Source: Flavobacterium ginsenosidimutans
GTDB lineage: Bacteria > Bacteroidota > Bacteroidia > Flavobacteriales > Flavobacteriaceae
Direction: 5' to 3'
Length of the DNA: 64,000 nt
NCBI RefSeq assembly: GCF_003254625.1
Contig: NZ_QJRJ01000066.1
Location: forward strand, 26,830 to 90,829
Positions 26,269 to 35,280 of the stretch are shown piece by piece. The position numbers and the translations under genes are program-made. A model generated the notes under the pieces. It ran no database searches and was not told where the DNA came from. It saw only the letters and a list, made by a program, of their open reading frames with translations. Numbering within the stretch: position 1 is the first letter of the stretch; each line of letters opens with the position of its first letter.

Positions 26269-26961
26269 TTATTCTGGGCAATAGCAAGGTTTCTGTCCAA
26301 AGGTATATGTTAAAGTAATACCTGAAAAAACATACCAGTCATTATTATTTAAATTTCCAAATTTTAAAATATCTGGATTACTTGTATTCGGATTGCTTCC
26401 GTCAATGTTGTCTGTAAAAGTATAGCGTACTCCAACTTCTGCTCCTAAAACGAAACGTGGACTTATATTCGATTTTATACCTAATATAATAGGTATAGCA
26501 AATGAGCTTTTATTTTTTTGCGCGTATATTACGTTTGGACTTGTAGTATATCGGTATAAGTTGTCGAAGACAAAGAAATTTAACCCTGAAAAAATGTAAG
26601 GGGTTATCTTTGTATGATAATCGTGCAAATTAAAATCGAAAAAATTGAATTCTAAACCAGCAGAAAGTTCTTTAATATCGTTTTCAAAACGGTAGCCTCG
26701 TTGGTTTCGGCCCGTTTCTTCAGACTTGAAGTCATTTCCAATAATGCTAGATTGTGTGTATGAGAATCGCCATGCATGTCTTGGGCTTCTATTCCATTTG
26801 TATAAAATACCAAAGGCTGGTTTTTCTGGGGCAATATAAGTTGTTTTACCAACATCACCTACAAAGTTACTTCCGCCAAAAAAAACACCTATCTCATTTA
26901 TCTGAGCATTAAGTGTAATAAAGGGGAAAAAACATAACAATAAATTAAAAATTTTCTTCAT
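26269..26961 (-). CDS. porG: Type IX secretion protein PorG (DUF6089)
   Basis: A 230-residue outer-membrane protein: signal peptide (cleavage near LNAQ-I), then an eight-strand-like barrel beginning NEIGVFFGGSNFVGDVG and ending TYTFGQKPCYCPE. It matches the DUF6089 family, to which PorG belongs; PorG binds the PorK/PorN ring of the type IX secretion system. Gene order supports this: to my knowledge porG precedes uppS, omp85 and two ompH genes in Porphyromonas gingivalis as well. It is the first gene of the operon and has the best promoter in this part of the window. Confidence 0.88.
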   Translation of the reverse strand: MKKIFNLLLCFFPFITLNAQINEIGVFFGGSNFVGDVGKTTYIAPEKPAFGILYKWNRSPRHAWRFSYTQSSIIGNDFKSEETGRNQRGYRFENDIKELSAGLEFNFFDFNLHDYHTKITPYIFSGLNFFVFDNLYRYTTSPNVIYAQKNKSSFAIPIILGIKSNISPRFVLGAEVGVRYTFTDNIDGSNPNTSNPDILKFGNLNNNDWYVFSGITLTYTFGQKPCYCPE

Positions 26962-26979
26962 TTAATTCAAAATTGCGTG

Positions 26980-27008
26980 CAAATATAATAATTATCGATC
27001 CGAATCAA
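26980..27008 (-). promoter_or_regulatory. Promoter of the porG-uppS-bamA-ompH operon
   Basis: On the minus strand TTG (27008-27006), an 18-base spacer and TATATTTG (26987-26980) match the Bacteroidota consensus, 18 bases before the porG ATG. Confidence 0.75.
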
Positions 27009-27134
27009 AGTTCCTTTGTTTAAATGTGCTTTTTTTTCAATTTACGTTATGATTTTGAGCCATTTAATGATGATTCACTACATGCAGAACGAGAAAATGT
27101 GGTATTATCGTATAGTGGGTAATCAGAAAAGAGT

Positions 27135-28019
27135 TTAATTTCTTTTATCTTCTCCCCAGAGCAATTTATTTCTTAATGTTTTTAAGAAAGTTTCGCCTGG
27201 TATTTCAACCATTTTTATGTTATAATCTGTTTTTTTAATTTTTAAAATAGATTCATTTTTTACCGAAGAAATTCTTGAATCTAAAGAAACTAAATATTGA
27301 TCTTCTCTTCCTGTTACGCGTAGTGTGATTTCAGTGTCATCAGGAATAACAAGTGGTCTGGCAGTTAAATTATGAGGGGCAATAGGTGTGATTACTAAAC
27401 TCTTTACATCTGGTGTTAAAATTGGTCCGCCACAGCTCAAAGAATATCCAGTTGAACCAGTAGGAGTAGAGATAATTAAACCGTCTGCCCAATAAGAATT
27501 TAGATATTCGTTGTTTAAATAGGTTTCGACTGTAATCATCGAAGTTGTATCTTTTCTACTCACTGTAACTTCGTTCATTGCAAAGTTAAGTTCCTCGAAA
27601 GCTTCATTTTTAGGATCGGCAGTTAGTCCAAGTAAAGTTCTTTCAGACGTTGTATAGTTCTGATCGATTACATATTGCAACAAACTTTCAATATTTTCTT
27701 TTTGAACTTTAGCCAGAAAACCTAATCTTCCTGCATTAATACCCAATAATGGAACACCTGAATTACGAACAAAAGCTGCGGCTCTTAAAATAGTTCCGTC
27801 ACCACCAATGCTTATTAACATTTCAAAACTATTGTCCAAAGCGCTGTTTGAAGGAAAAGTTTTGTACTCTTTCTTAACTAGCTGTTTTTCGTAAAGCATG
27901 TTAAGAAAGTTTTCTTCAATTACCATCTCAACATTATTGGTGTTGAAAAACTTGAAAATGTCTTTTATAATTGGTTCAGTACTGTTCTGATAATATTGTC
28001 CGTAAATGGCTATTTTCAT
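27135..28019 (-). CDS. nadK: NAD kinase
   Basis: A 294-residue cytosolic enzyme phosphorylating NAD to NADP. The conserved GGDGT motif is near 74-78 (ISIGGDGTILRAAAF), and the NE/D region (FAMNEVTVSR) and the Gly-rich loop DGLIISTPTGSTGYSLSCGG are canonical. Length is normal. It lies downstream of the CBS-domain gene on the same strand, separated by an 88-base array of octamers. No terminator is evident after it. Confidence 0.96.
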   Translation of the reverse strand: MKIAIYGQYYQNSTEPIIKDIFKFFNTNNVEMVIEENFLNMLYEKQLVKKEYKTFPSNSALDNSFEMLISIGGDGTILRAAAFVRNSGVPLLGINAGRLGFLAKVQKENIESLLQYVIDQNYTTSERTLLGLTADPKNEAFEELNFAMNEVTVSRKDTTSMITVETYLNNEYLNSYWADGLIISTPTGSTGYSLSCGGPILTPDVKSLVITPIAPHNLTARPLVIPDDTEITLRVTGREDQYLVSLDSRISSVKNESILKIKKTDYNIKMVEIPGETFLKTLRNKLLWGEDKRN

Positions 28020-28028
28020 TCTTTGTTA

Positions 28029-28116
28029 AATTAGAGAATTTGTCAATTTGTCAATTAGAGAATTGTGAAATGCGAAAATCATCTAATTAACTAATTTTCT
28101 TATTGGCATATTCATA
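28029..28116. repeat. Degenerate octamer array filling the CBS-nadK gap
   Basis: Eleven consecutive 8-base units, most beginning AATT (AATTAGAG, AATTTGTC, AATTTGTC, AATTAGAG, AATTGTGA and so on), occupy almost the whole 99-base space between the two genes. The first five units are near-perfect, the later six more degenerate. Confidence 0.75.
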
Positions 28117-28118
28117 AC

Positions 28119-28778
28119 TTATATATTAAGATACTTGTCTAAATAATCCGATCGTTCTTTTAGGCTATTTATATAGGTGTCTTCCTGATGTTCTGAAATA
28201 ATTTCATAACCATACCTTCTGTAAGTCTGAATGATTTCATTAATCGCTCCTAAACCTATTTTTACAGTAATTTGAACGTTTTCTGAATCGGCTTCAGACA
28301 CAAAACATCCTAAAACTTTACCATTATTACTTTCTACAATTTGGGTAGCCTCACTCATTGAATAATCTAAAAGACCTTTTTGAACAATAATAATTGCTCC
28401 TGGCTCTTTTAAAAATGGAGTTTCCTGAAAAAACTTCATGATATCTTCCATTTCATAATAACCTACATAGTTATTATTTTCGTCAAGAATTGGAAGAAGA
28501 TTAGTGTGGTTTTTAGCAAAAACTTCAAGTACGTCTAGCCAAAGCATAGATTTTCTTGCAAAAAAATGTTCTAAAGTATATTTGTAGTCAATTGCTTTTT
28601 TTTCAATGTCAAATGTCTCAACATCATCAGAAGAGATACTTCCTATAAAAATACCATCTTCTAAAATCGGAAAATGAGAAAAATTCACATCAATAAAAAA
28701 GTCCTGAATCGATGCTATCGTCTCCTGACTATCAATCGCTCTGAAATCATTTGTGATATAGTTTGTAATTTCTGTCAT
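28119..28778 (-). CDS. CBS-domain pair protein (AcuB-like)
   Basis: A 219-residue cytosolic protein. Two CBS motifs fill about residues 5-135 (FPILEDGIFIGSISSDDVE and LPILDENNNYVGYYEMEDI), and the C-terminal 80 residues (IIIVQKGLLDYSMSEATQIV onward) look like an ACT-type regulatory domain. Tandem CBS domains bind adenine nucleotides and report energy state. It may be co-transcribed with nadK, an NAD/ATP enzyme, which would suit nucleotide sensing, but the link is only by position. Confidence 0.85.
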   Translation of the reverse strand: MTEITNYITNDFRAIDSQETIASIQDFFIDVNFSHFPILEDGIFIGSISSDDVETFDIEKKAIDYKYTLEHFFARKSMLWLDVLEVFAKNHTNLLPILDENNNYVGYYEMEDIMKFFQETPFLKEPGAIIIVQKGLLDYSMSEATQIVESNNGKVLGCFVSEADSENVQITVKIGLGAINEIIQTYRRYGYEIISEHQEDTYINSLKERSDYLDKYLNI

Positions 28779-28844
28779 AAATCAATTGAAGATATTTGAT
28801 GCAAAATAATCAAAAAATACCGAAAACCGCTCTGTTTTACTTTG

Positions 28845-28852
28845 TATTTTTG
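28845..28852 (+). promoter_or_regulatory. Candidate -7 element for pdxJ
   Basis: TATTTTTG, an exact TAnnTTTG match, 42 bases before the pdxJ ATG. No clear -33 TTG. Confidence 0.45.
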
Positions 28853-28894
28853 TCGTAACAAATATAGTGTTACTAGAATTAATTATCTATTTAT

Positions 28895-29608
28895 ATGACA
28901 AAGTTAAGTGTTAATATCAATAAAATTGCAACGCTTCGTAATGCACGAGGCGGAAATGTTCCTGATTTATTAAAAGTAGCTGTAGATATTCAGCGATTTG
29001 GAGGGCAAGGAATTACGATTCACCCACGTCCAGATGAGCGTCATATTCGCTATCAGGATGCGCGCGATTTGAAAGCAATTATTACGACAGAATATAATAT
29101 TGAAGGAAATCCGCAGCATAATTTTATTGATTTGGTTTTAGAATGTAAACCAGATCAGGTTACATTGGTTCCAGATGCAATTGGTGCAATTACTTCTTCT
29201 GCGGGCTGGGATACCATTAAAAACCAAGAATATTTGACTGAAGTTATTCAGGAATTCCAAAAAAATGGAATCAGAACGTCGATTTTTGTTGATCCTATTT
29301 TGGAAATGATTGAAGGCGCTAAAAAAACAGGAACAGATAGAATCGAATTATATACTGAATCTTTCGCTCATCAATATAGTTTAGGAAACGAAAGAGGAAT
29401 TGATCCTTATGTTGAAGCAGCTAAATTGGCAAACGAATTAGGTTTAGGAATCAATGCTGGACACGATTTGAGTTTAGATAATATCAAATTTTTCAAAGAA
29501 AATATCCCTGGTTTATTAGAAGTTTCTATTGGGCATGCTTTAATTTCAGAAGCGCTTTATCTTGGTTTGGATAATACTGTAAATATGTATTTGAATAAAT
29601 TGAAGTAA
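28895..29608 (+). CDS. pdxJ: Pyridoxine 5'-phosphate synthase
   Basis: A 237-residue TIM-barrel enzyme of the DXP-dependent vitamin B6 pathway, condensing 1-deoxyxylulose 5-phosphate with 3-amino-2-oxopropyl phosphate. The opening [17 protein letters not shown], the active-site segment [12 protein letters not shown], and the phosphate loop [12 protein letters not shown] are diagnostic. Length is standard. A strong terminator follows 11 bases after the stop, so it is a single-gene unit between the divergent CBS gene and a TonB receptor. Confidence 0.97.
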   Translation: MTKLSVNINKIATLRNARGGNVPDLLKVAVDIQRFGGQGITIHPRPDERHIRYQDARDLKAIITTEYNIEGNPQHNFIDLVLECKPDQVTLVPDAIGAITSSAGWDTIKNQEYLTEVIQEFQKNGIRTSIFVDPILEMIEGAKKTGTDRIELYTESFAHQYSLGNERGIDPYVEAAKLANELGLGINAGHDLSLDNIKFFKENIPGLLEVSIGHALISEALYLGLDNTVNMYLNKLK

Positions 29609-29619
29609 GATAAAATTAA

Positions 29620-29662
29620 AAACAATTATAACCTGATGTAATTGGGTTATAATTGTTTATTT
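29620..29662 (+). terminator. Intrinsic terminator after pdxJ
   Basis: A perfect 14-base stem (29620-29633 with 29645-29658) and an 11-base loop, followed by TATTTT. Confidence 0.8.
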
Positions 29663-29687
29663 TCGCACTTTTCTTATTAAAATCCAA

Positions 29688-31961
29688 GTGTCGAAATTAA
29701 TTACATTCTTTTGTTTCCTTTCTTTTTTCAATGTATTTGCACAATCAAAGGCGACCATTTCTGGCAATATAAAATCTTCTGAAAACGAAAATTTAATAGG
29801 TGTCAATATTTCCTTTAAAGCAAAAGATTTTCAAGCTTTTTCTATAGCCGATTCTCTTGGCAATTTTTCGGTAAATGTTCCTTTAGGTGAATTGAAAATT
29901 AAAATTGATCAAGCAGGATATATTCCGCAAGACATTCAATTTAAAGTTAAGAAGGATACTTTTGTTTCAATTGTTTTAGAAAAAGATATCGCACATCTAA
30001 AAGAAGTTATCATTTCTAACGATAAAAAAAGTGCCATAACCAATCTCTCTAACGGAAAGCTTTCCTTTAATGTAAAAGAATTATCATCTGTTCCGACTGT
30101 TTTAGGAACAACAGATATTATAAAAATTTTACAGCTAACTCCTGGTGTTCAAAATTCGGGTGATGCCAATGGTTATTTTTATGTTCGTGGCGGAGATCCT
30201 GGCCATAATGCAATTTTATATAATGGAACTCCTATTTATGGAATGTCTCACTTGCTTGGGATTTTTCCATTTTACAATGCAGATCATATAAAAGATGTAG
30301 AATTTGATAAATCAAGTTCGAATGCAAAATACGGCGGACGATTAAGTTCGACAACTTTGTTGAATTCAAATAAAAAACTTCCATCTGAATTTGGCATTCA
30401 AGGAAATCTTGGAATTTTAGCTTCTCAGCTTAGTATTGCGGCTCCTTTTAGCAGTAAAACAGGACTTTATATTTCTGGACGAAAAACGTATATCGATGAA
30501 ATTGTTGGCCCAATCTTGAAATCAGGATCAAAAAGCAATGATGTTCAGGATATGAAATACGGTTTTTCTGATGGTAATCTTACTTTTTTATCTCAAGTTT
30601 CAAAGAATAATTTGTTTGTTATTGATGCCTTTGCAAGTGGCGATGAATTGAAAATTAAAGACGAAAACCTAGCGCTTAAAACAAGTTTGAAATGGAGTAA
30701 TTTTACAGTTTCGCCATCTTTAATTACCACAATTTCTCCTAAGGTTAGCATGTCAAATGCTGTTTATTTCAGCCAATATTCAAATGATTTAAAGATGGAG
30801 CAGGCTACAATTGAATTTGAAGTTTCTTCGTATGTAAAGGATTTTGGATTTATAAATTCGGTACAATATTTCATTAAAAATATTCCAATAGAATCTGGAC
30901 TTCAATATGTCTATCATAATTTACAGCCACAAAAGGTAAATGTTGAAAATTTTGCAACAACCAATAATAATATTCAAGATAAGATTAATGCTAATGAAGC
31001 GGCAATTTTTACAAATGCAAAACCAAGAATAACTGAAAAGTTAGTGGCAGATTTAGGACTTCGAATTAATTATTATAATTCAGGATCAGATTCTTATTTG
31101 CATTTTCAGCCTAGAATAGTGTTGAATTATTTTGCAAGCGAAAAATATTCTTTCTACGCATCTTATAATAAACAATATCAGTATTTAAGTTTAATAACAA
31201 CTTCGAGTGTCGGAATTCCGACAGATTTTTGGATTGCAAGTTCTGATGGTATAAAACCGCAATCTTCAAATGAATTTTCAATTGGTTCAAATCAAAATCT
31301 ATCCCGAAATTGGACTTCTTCTTTAGGAGGATTTTATCGTTCGATGAAAAATTTATTGGAATATCCTTATGGAGTGACTCAGTTTAATGAAATTACAACT
31401 TTTAAAAATGATTTGTATGTTGGGGAAGGAAAGGCCTACGGCCTTGAAACGATGCTTAAAAAAAGCAACGGAAAGTTTAGCGGTTGGTTAAGTTATACCT
31501 TAAGCTGGTCTGATCGAAATTTTGATGAATTGAATAATGGTAAAACTTACTTTGCAAAGTATGACAGACGCCATAATCTTTCTTTGGTTGGAATGTATGA
31601 TTTGAATTCAAAATGGAATTTTGGACTTACTCAAGTATTCAGTTCTGGAAACCGATTTACAATGCCAACATCTTGGTATTTTATTAATAATAATCCAGTT
31701 AAGGAATATTCAGGATATAATAATGCGCAAATGCCTAATTACATTCGAACAGATATTTCGGCTAATTATTATTTCATTAAAACAGCTAAAAAAGAAAGTG
31801 TGTTTAATTTTTCAATTTATAATACTTTCAATATTGCCAATCCAATTTATGTGGTTTTAGATGTTGAAGTAAACGAAAATAAAGATAAAGTAGTGGTGTC
31901 TCAGAAAGAGAAGGTTTTATATCGCATTCTGCCTTCTATTAGTTGGAGATTTAAATTTTAA
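29688..31961 (+). CDS. TonB-dependent receptor with N-terminal carboxypeptidase-regulatory-like domain
   Basis: A 757-residue outer-membrane transporter. A signal peptide (cleavage near VFAQS) is followed by a CarboxypepD_reg-like beta-sandwich (about 22-100: ISGNIKSSENENLIGVNISF), a plug domain (GVQNSGDANGYFYVRGGDPGHN, about 150-170) and a 22-strand barrel ending SISWRFKF with the terminal aromatic residue. The start is GTG at 29688, placed by the signal peptide. It lies 5 bases before a DUF4249 lipoprotein gene; such pairs resemble SusC/SusD-like uptake sets, but DUF4249 partners are not linked to a known substrate. Confidence 0.9.
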   Translation: MSKLITFFCFLSFFNVFAQSKATISGNIKSSENENLIGVNISFKAKDFQAFSIADSLGNFSVNVPLGELKIKIDQAGYIPQDIQFKVKKDTFVSIVLEKDIAHLKEVIISNDKKSAITNLSNGKLSFNVKELSSVPTVLGTTDIIKILQLTPGVQNSGDANGYFYVRGGDPGHNAILYNGTPIYGMSHLLGIFPFYNADHIKDVEFDKSSSNAKYGGRLSSTTLLNSNKKLPSEFGIQGNLGILASQLSIAAPFSSKTGLYISGRKTYIDEIVGPILKSGSKSNDVQDMKYGFSDGNLTFLSQVSKNNLFVIDAFASGDELKIKDENLALKTSLKWSNFTVSPSLITTISPKVSMSNAVYFSQYSNDLKMEQATIEFEVSSYVKDFGFINSVQYFIKNIPIESGLQYVYHNLQPQKVNVENFATTNNNIQDKINANEAAIFTNAKPRITEKLVADLGLRINYYNSGSDSYLHFQPRIVLNYFASEKYSFYASYNKQYQYLSLITTSSVGIPTDFWIASSDGIKPQSSNEFSIGSNQNLSRNWTSSLGGFYRSMKNLLEYPYGVTQFNEITTFKNDLYVGEGKAYGLETMLKKSNGKFSGWLSYTLSWSDRNFDELNNGKTYFAKYDRRHNLSLVGMYDLNSKWNFGLTQVFSSGNRFTMPTSWYFINNNPVKEYSGYNNAQMPNYIRTDISANYYFIKTAKKESVFNFSIYNTFNIANPIYVVLDVEVNENKDKVVVSQKEKVLYRILPSISWRFKF

Positions 31962-31966
31962 GAAAT

Positions 31967-32821
31967 ATGAAAAAGTATTTGCTTTTGCTTTTAGGTTTAG
32001 TTTTGATAAGCTGTTCGAATAATGATTTTACCACGGAAAAAAGTTTGGAGTCTAAAATTGTAGTCGAAGGCTGGATTGAAGAAGGAGATATTGCCAATGT
32101 CCAGTTATCTACAAGTATTCCCGTTACTGACGTTATTGATTCTACAAACGTATTGAATCACGTAATTAGGTCTGCAAAAATCACGATTTCAGATGGTGTA
32201 AACTCTGAAGTTTTAAGGGTTAAAAATGATAAAGACAGAATACCTCCATTTGTTTATTTTGGTTCAGCTATAAAAGGAGAAGCGGGAAAATCATATTCAT
32301 TGAAAATTGAATATTTAGATCGCGTTATTGAAGCAGTGACAACAATTCCAGAAAGTGTTACGCTAAAAAATGCCGAATATATCAAAAGAAATCCTGCAGA
32401 TACAACAGGTTATGTTTTTGTAAAATTTGATGATCCAATTAGTCAGAAAAACTATTATCAGATTGCGACTAAAATTGAGGGTGAAGAACCTATTTTTGTT
32501 CCTGCATTTTACGGAAATTTAGATGATAAGAATTTTGAAACTTCAGCTGTTTCAGTGCAAATAAATAGAGGAATAATATTATTTCCTAAAACTAAATTCA
32601 CGCCTTATTTTGCAGATGGAGATTTAATTCATGTAAAATTAAGAACGCAGACAAAAGAAGCTCTAGATTTTTGGAACAGTTGGCAAAATGAAATTGTGAA
32701 TAGCCAAAATCCAATTTATCCTGCCAACATAAGCTTGAAATCAAATATTAAAGGCGGAATAGGAATTTGGGCCGGATATGGACAAAGCACTATAATTGTA
32801 AAAACTCCTCCTAAAAAATAA
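31967..32821 (+). CDS. DUF4249 family lipoprotein
   Basis: A 284-residue lipoprotein (lipobox LISC, Cys16). The mature part has IVVEGWIEEGDIANVQLSTS at its start and an Ig-like strand pattern with the W-N-S-W-Q-N-E segment near the C-terminus (TKEALDFWNSWQNEIVN), features of DUF4249, which commonly sits next to TonB-dependent receptors. It probably works at the outer membrane with the receptor encoded 5 bases upstream. A bidirectional terminator begins at its stop codon. Confidence 0.87.
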   Translation: MKKYLLLLLGLVLISCSNNDFTTEKSLESKIVVEGWIEEGDIANVQLSTSIPVTDVIDSTNVLNHVIRSAKITISDGVNSEVLRVKNDKDRIPPFVYFGSAIKGEAGKSYSLKIEYLDRVIEAVTTIPESVTLKNAEYIKRNPADTTGYVFVKFDDPISQKNYYQIATKIEGEEPIFVPAFYGNLDDKNFETSAVSVQINRGIILFPKTKFTPYFADGDLIHVKLRTQTKEALDFWNSWQNEIVNSQNPIYPANISLKSNIKGGIGIWAGYGQSTIIVKTPPKK

Positions 32822-32851
32822 AAAGCCGGTCTGAATGGTCAGACCGGCTTT
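32822..32851. terminator. Bidirectional terminator
   Basis: A perfect 12-base GC-rich stem (AAAGCCGGTCTG and its complement) with a 6-base loop, A-rich on the left and T-ended on the right, between the DUF4249 gene (+) and the 461-residue lipoprotein gene (-). Confidence 0.9.
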
Positions 32852-32870
32852 AAACTGTAATTCAAAAATA

Positions 32871-34256
32871 TTATTTTTTCTCGAAAGCTTTAATAAACTC
32901 TTCAAATTTAGCTTCGAAATTCGAGAACCCTTCAGAGAAATAAGCGCTCATTTCAACTTCTGTGCTATCACTGAATTTTAAGTAATAAACTTCGTCAAGA
33001 TAAGGTTGAGTAAAAGATTCTCCTTCATTAGTCCATGAACTCCAATATCCATTTTCTTCATCCCAAACAGGTAAAGTGAAAGTATATTCACCATCTTTTT
33101 CAGAATGTTGAACGATATCAGCGATTTTTGTTCCGTCTTTTTTAGATACTAAAATTAATTTTATGTTTTTGTTGAAATTAGCTGCAGTACCTTCAGATAT
33201 TTTTTTCTCGTATGCATTTAAAGCAGTGTAATATGCTTTGAAATCGCTATCAGCTTTGTCGTATTCTGGGTGAGTAGGGCGAACATTAGCGCTTTCTAAA
33301 GCAGCATCATCAGCAGCTTCTGTAGCTAAATCCATATCAGCAAGAATTACAAAATTGTCCATTAATGTAAACAATCCATTCGCTTTACCTCTATATTGAA
33401 CAAGTTCATCATTGTCAATTAATTTGTCAATTTCAGCATTACTTCCAGCATTAAACGTAATTAAGTTTTTTCCATTGAAAGTAAGAGATGCTTTAGAAGT
33501 ATTTTGTGCACCTTTTACAGTACTCATTTCCCAAGTGTAACCATCATTTAAAGTCACTTTATATGTAAAATCAGTAGGAACCTCTTTACCGTTAGCATAT
33601 TTTGCAGTTTGTGCAATAGTAGCAGCTTGTGCGTTGTCGATTGTTAAAACAGCATCTGCTGATGTTGGTAAATAAAACCAGTCATTTAATTCTGGAGTTA
33701 TAGGTCCATATTGTTGAGTTTCTTCATTCCATCCCCATTCTGCATAAGTGTCAATAATTTGAACTTTAACATCAGATGAAGTGCTTTTTGCAGAAAATAC
33801 TGCATTGTTTGTAGTTTGCCCTTCTTTAGCAGGGAAAACAAATTTTAATTCAGTGCTTGAAGCAGTTTTAGTCCATGCTTTTCCTGTGCTATTCCAAGTA
33901 TAGATACCATAAACACCTGATACTGTTAAAGCTTCTTCAACACCATTTCCGCTTTTTCCGTCAAAAATGTCAACGCTACTTTGGCTAAGTAAACGAGATA
34001 AATTTTCTAATGCTTCAATTGCGCTAGAACTTTTAGTTTTGTCTAATTGTACTAACATATCGTTAGCTTCAGCTTCTAATTTTACTTTTTGCTGAGAAGG
34101 CGTTAAATTAGAATACGGCTGTTTTACTAAAGCAGCAATTTGCTCTTCTAAAGTTAATTCTGTTTCTGGTGTTGTTTCGTCACCGCTTTCGTCACTTGAA
34201 CAAGAAATTGCTAGTTGCGAAAGAACTAAAGACATTAAAAAAATTTTTTTAATCAT
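32871..34256 (-). CDS. Hypothetical surface lipoprotein
   Basis: I do not recognise a family. The 461-residue product has a lipoprotein signal (lipobox AISC, Cys19) followed by SSDESGDE, an acidic stretch like the surface-export signal of flavobacterial lipoproteins. Residues 35-95 form a Gln/Lys/Glu-rich helical region. The middle is beta-strand rich with repeated Trp-containing segments (GVYGIYTWNSTGKAWTK, YAEWGWNEETQQYG), and the C-terminal third contains a helical part and a final EFIKAFEKK. It is a single gene with its own terminator and a candidate promoter. Codon use looks like that of its neighbours. Confidence 0.85.
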   Translation of the reverse strand: MIKKIFLMSLVLSQLAISCSSDESGDETTPETELTLEEQIAALVKQPYSNLTPSQQKVKLEAEANDMLVQLDKTKSSSAIEALENLSRLLSQSSVDIFDGKSGNGVEEALTVSGVYGIYTWNSTGKAWTKTASSTELKFVFPAKEGQTTNNAVFSAKSTSSDVKVQIIDTYAEWGWNEETQQYGPITPELNDWFYLPTSADAVLTIDNAQAATIAQTAKYANGKEVPTDFTYKVTLNDGYTWEMSTVKGAQNTSKASLTFNGKNLITFNAGSNAEIDKLIDNDELVQYRGKANGLFTLMDNFVILADMDLATEAADDAALESANVRPTHPEYDKADSDFKAYYTALNAYEKKISEGTAANFNKNIKLILVSKKDGTKIADIVQHSEKDGEYTFTLPVWDEENGYWSSWTNEGESFTQPYLDEVYYLKFSDSTEVEMSAYFSEGFSNFEAKFEEFIKAFEKK

Positions 34257-34294
34257 GATTTGGTTGTATTAAAAAATTAAGGTTGAATTTGAGG

Positions 34295-34302
34295 CAAAAG
34301 TA
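34295..34302 (-). promoter_or_regulatory. Candidate -7 element for the 461-residue lipoprotein gene
   Basis: TACTTTTG on the minus strand, 38 bases before the ATG. The -33 box is not clear. Confidence 0.45.
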
Positions 34303-34422
34303 GTTAATATAAACCGAATGTCTTTACGGGAATCCGTAAGCCTGTAAATTTTTTTCTAATAAAATTAAATCAATAAAATTTCTTGTAGAATAATTAGTTT
34401 TAGAGATTAATTGATAGTTTTT

Positions 34423-34430
34423 TACATTTG
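34423..34430 (+). promoter_or_regulatory. Candidate -7 element for the hydrolase gene
   Basis: TACATTTG, 29 bases before the ATG at 34460. The -33 box is not clear. Confidence 0.45.
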
Positions 34431-34459
34431 TAAACAGAATTTTTTATAAATAAAATTAA

Positions 34460-35224
34460 ATGTTATACTCAAAAATAGAAGGCGAAGGAAAACCGTTCAT
34501 TATCATGCATGGATTTCTTGGTATGTCTGATAACTGGAAAACACTTGCTGGACAATATGTAGAAGCTGGATTTCAAGTTCATATTTTAGATTTAAGAAAC
34601 CACGGACGCAGTTTTCATTCAGACGAATGGAGTTATGAAGCAATGGTTCAAGATGTGTACGAATATTGTCAAGCGAATAATCTAACCAGAATTGATATTC
34701 TAGGGCATTCAATGGGAGGAAAAGTGGCGATGCTTTTTGCAACGACACATCCAGAAATTGTAGACAAATTGATTGTGGCAGATATTGGTCCGAGATTCTA
34801 CAAGCAGCATCATCAAGATATTTTGGCAGGATTAAATGCTATTGATTTTTCGGTAAAACCGAGTCGAAATGATGTTGAAGCAACTTTATCACAATATGTT
34901 CCAGATTTTGGAACTCGTCAGTTTTTATTGAAAAACCTATATTGGGCAGCACCTGGACAATTGGCTTTTAGATTTAATCTAGAAGTTTTTAATAATAATC
35001 TGGACGCAATTGGAAAACCTCTAGCAGATGATTTAGTTTTTGATAAACCAACTCTATTTATTCGTGGAGGAAACTCTGGATATATTCAAGATGAAGATGT
35101 TGACGGAATTCGCAAGCATTTTCCAAATCTAACATTAGAAACTATTCCAAACGCTGGGCATTGGCTTCATGCAGAAAATCCTAAAATGTTTTTCGAATTG
35201 ACAGCGATGTTTTTAAAGGAATAA
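34460..35224 (+). CDS. Alpha/beta hydrolase, YbfF-like esterase
   Basis: A 254-residue cytosolic alpha/beta hydrolase. It has the oxyanion-hole motif MHGFLGMSDNW, nucleophile Ser84 in GHSMGG, and the catalytic His in AGHWLHAENP; an Asp in the cap/strand 7 region completes the triad. Sequence features (LRNHGRS, ADIGPRFY) place it with YbfF-type esterases, whose natural substrates are not well defined. It is followed after 56 bases by a small membrane protein gene. Confidence 0.88.
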   Translation: MLYSKIEGEGKPFIIMHGFLGMSDNWKTLAGQYVEAGFQVHILDLRNHGRSFHSDEWSYEAMVQDVYEYCQANNLTRIDILGHSMGGKVAMLFATTHPEIVDKLIVADIGPRFYKQHHQDILAGLNAIDFSVKPSRNDVEATLSQYVPDFGTRQFLLKNLYWAAPGQLAFRFNLEVFNNNLDAIGKPLADDLVFDKPTLFIRGGNSGYIQDEDVDGIRKHFPNLTLETIPNAGHWLHAENPKMFFELTAMFLKE

Positions 35225-35280
35225 AAACAGTTTTGCTAAAAAATTTATTACTTTTAAATAAATTTTAAACCTGAAAAACT

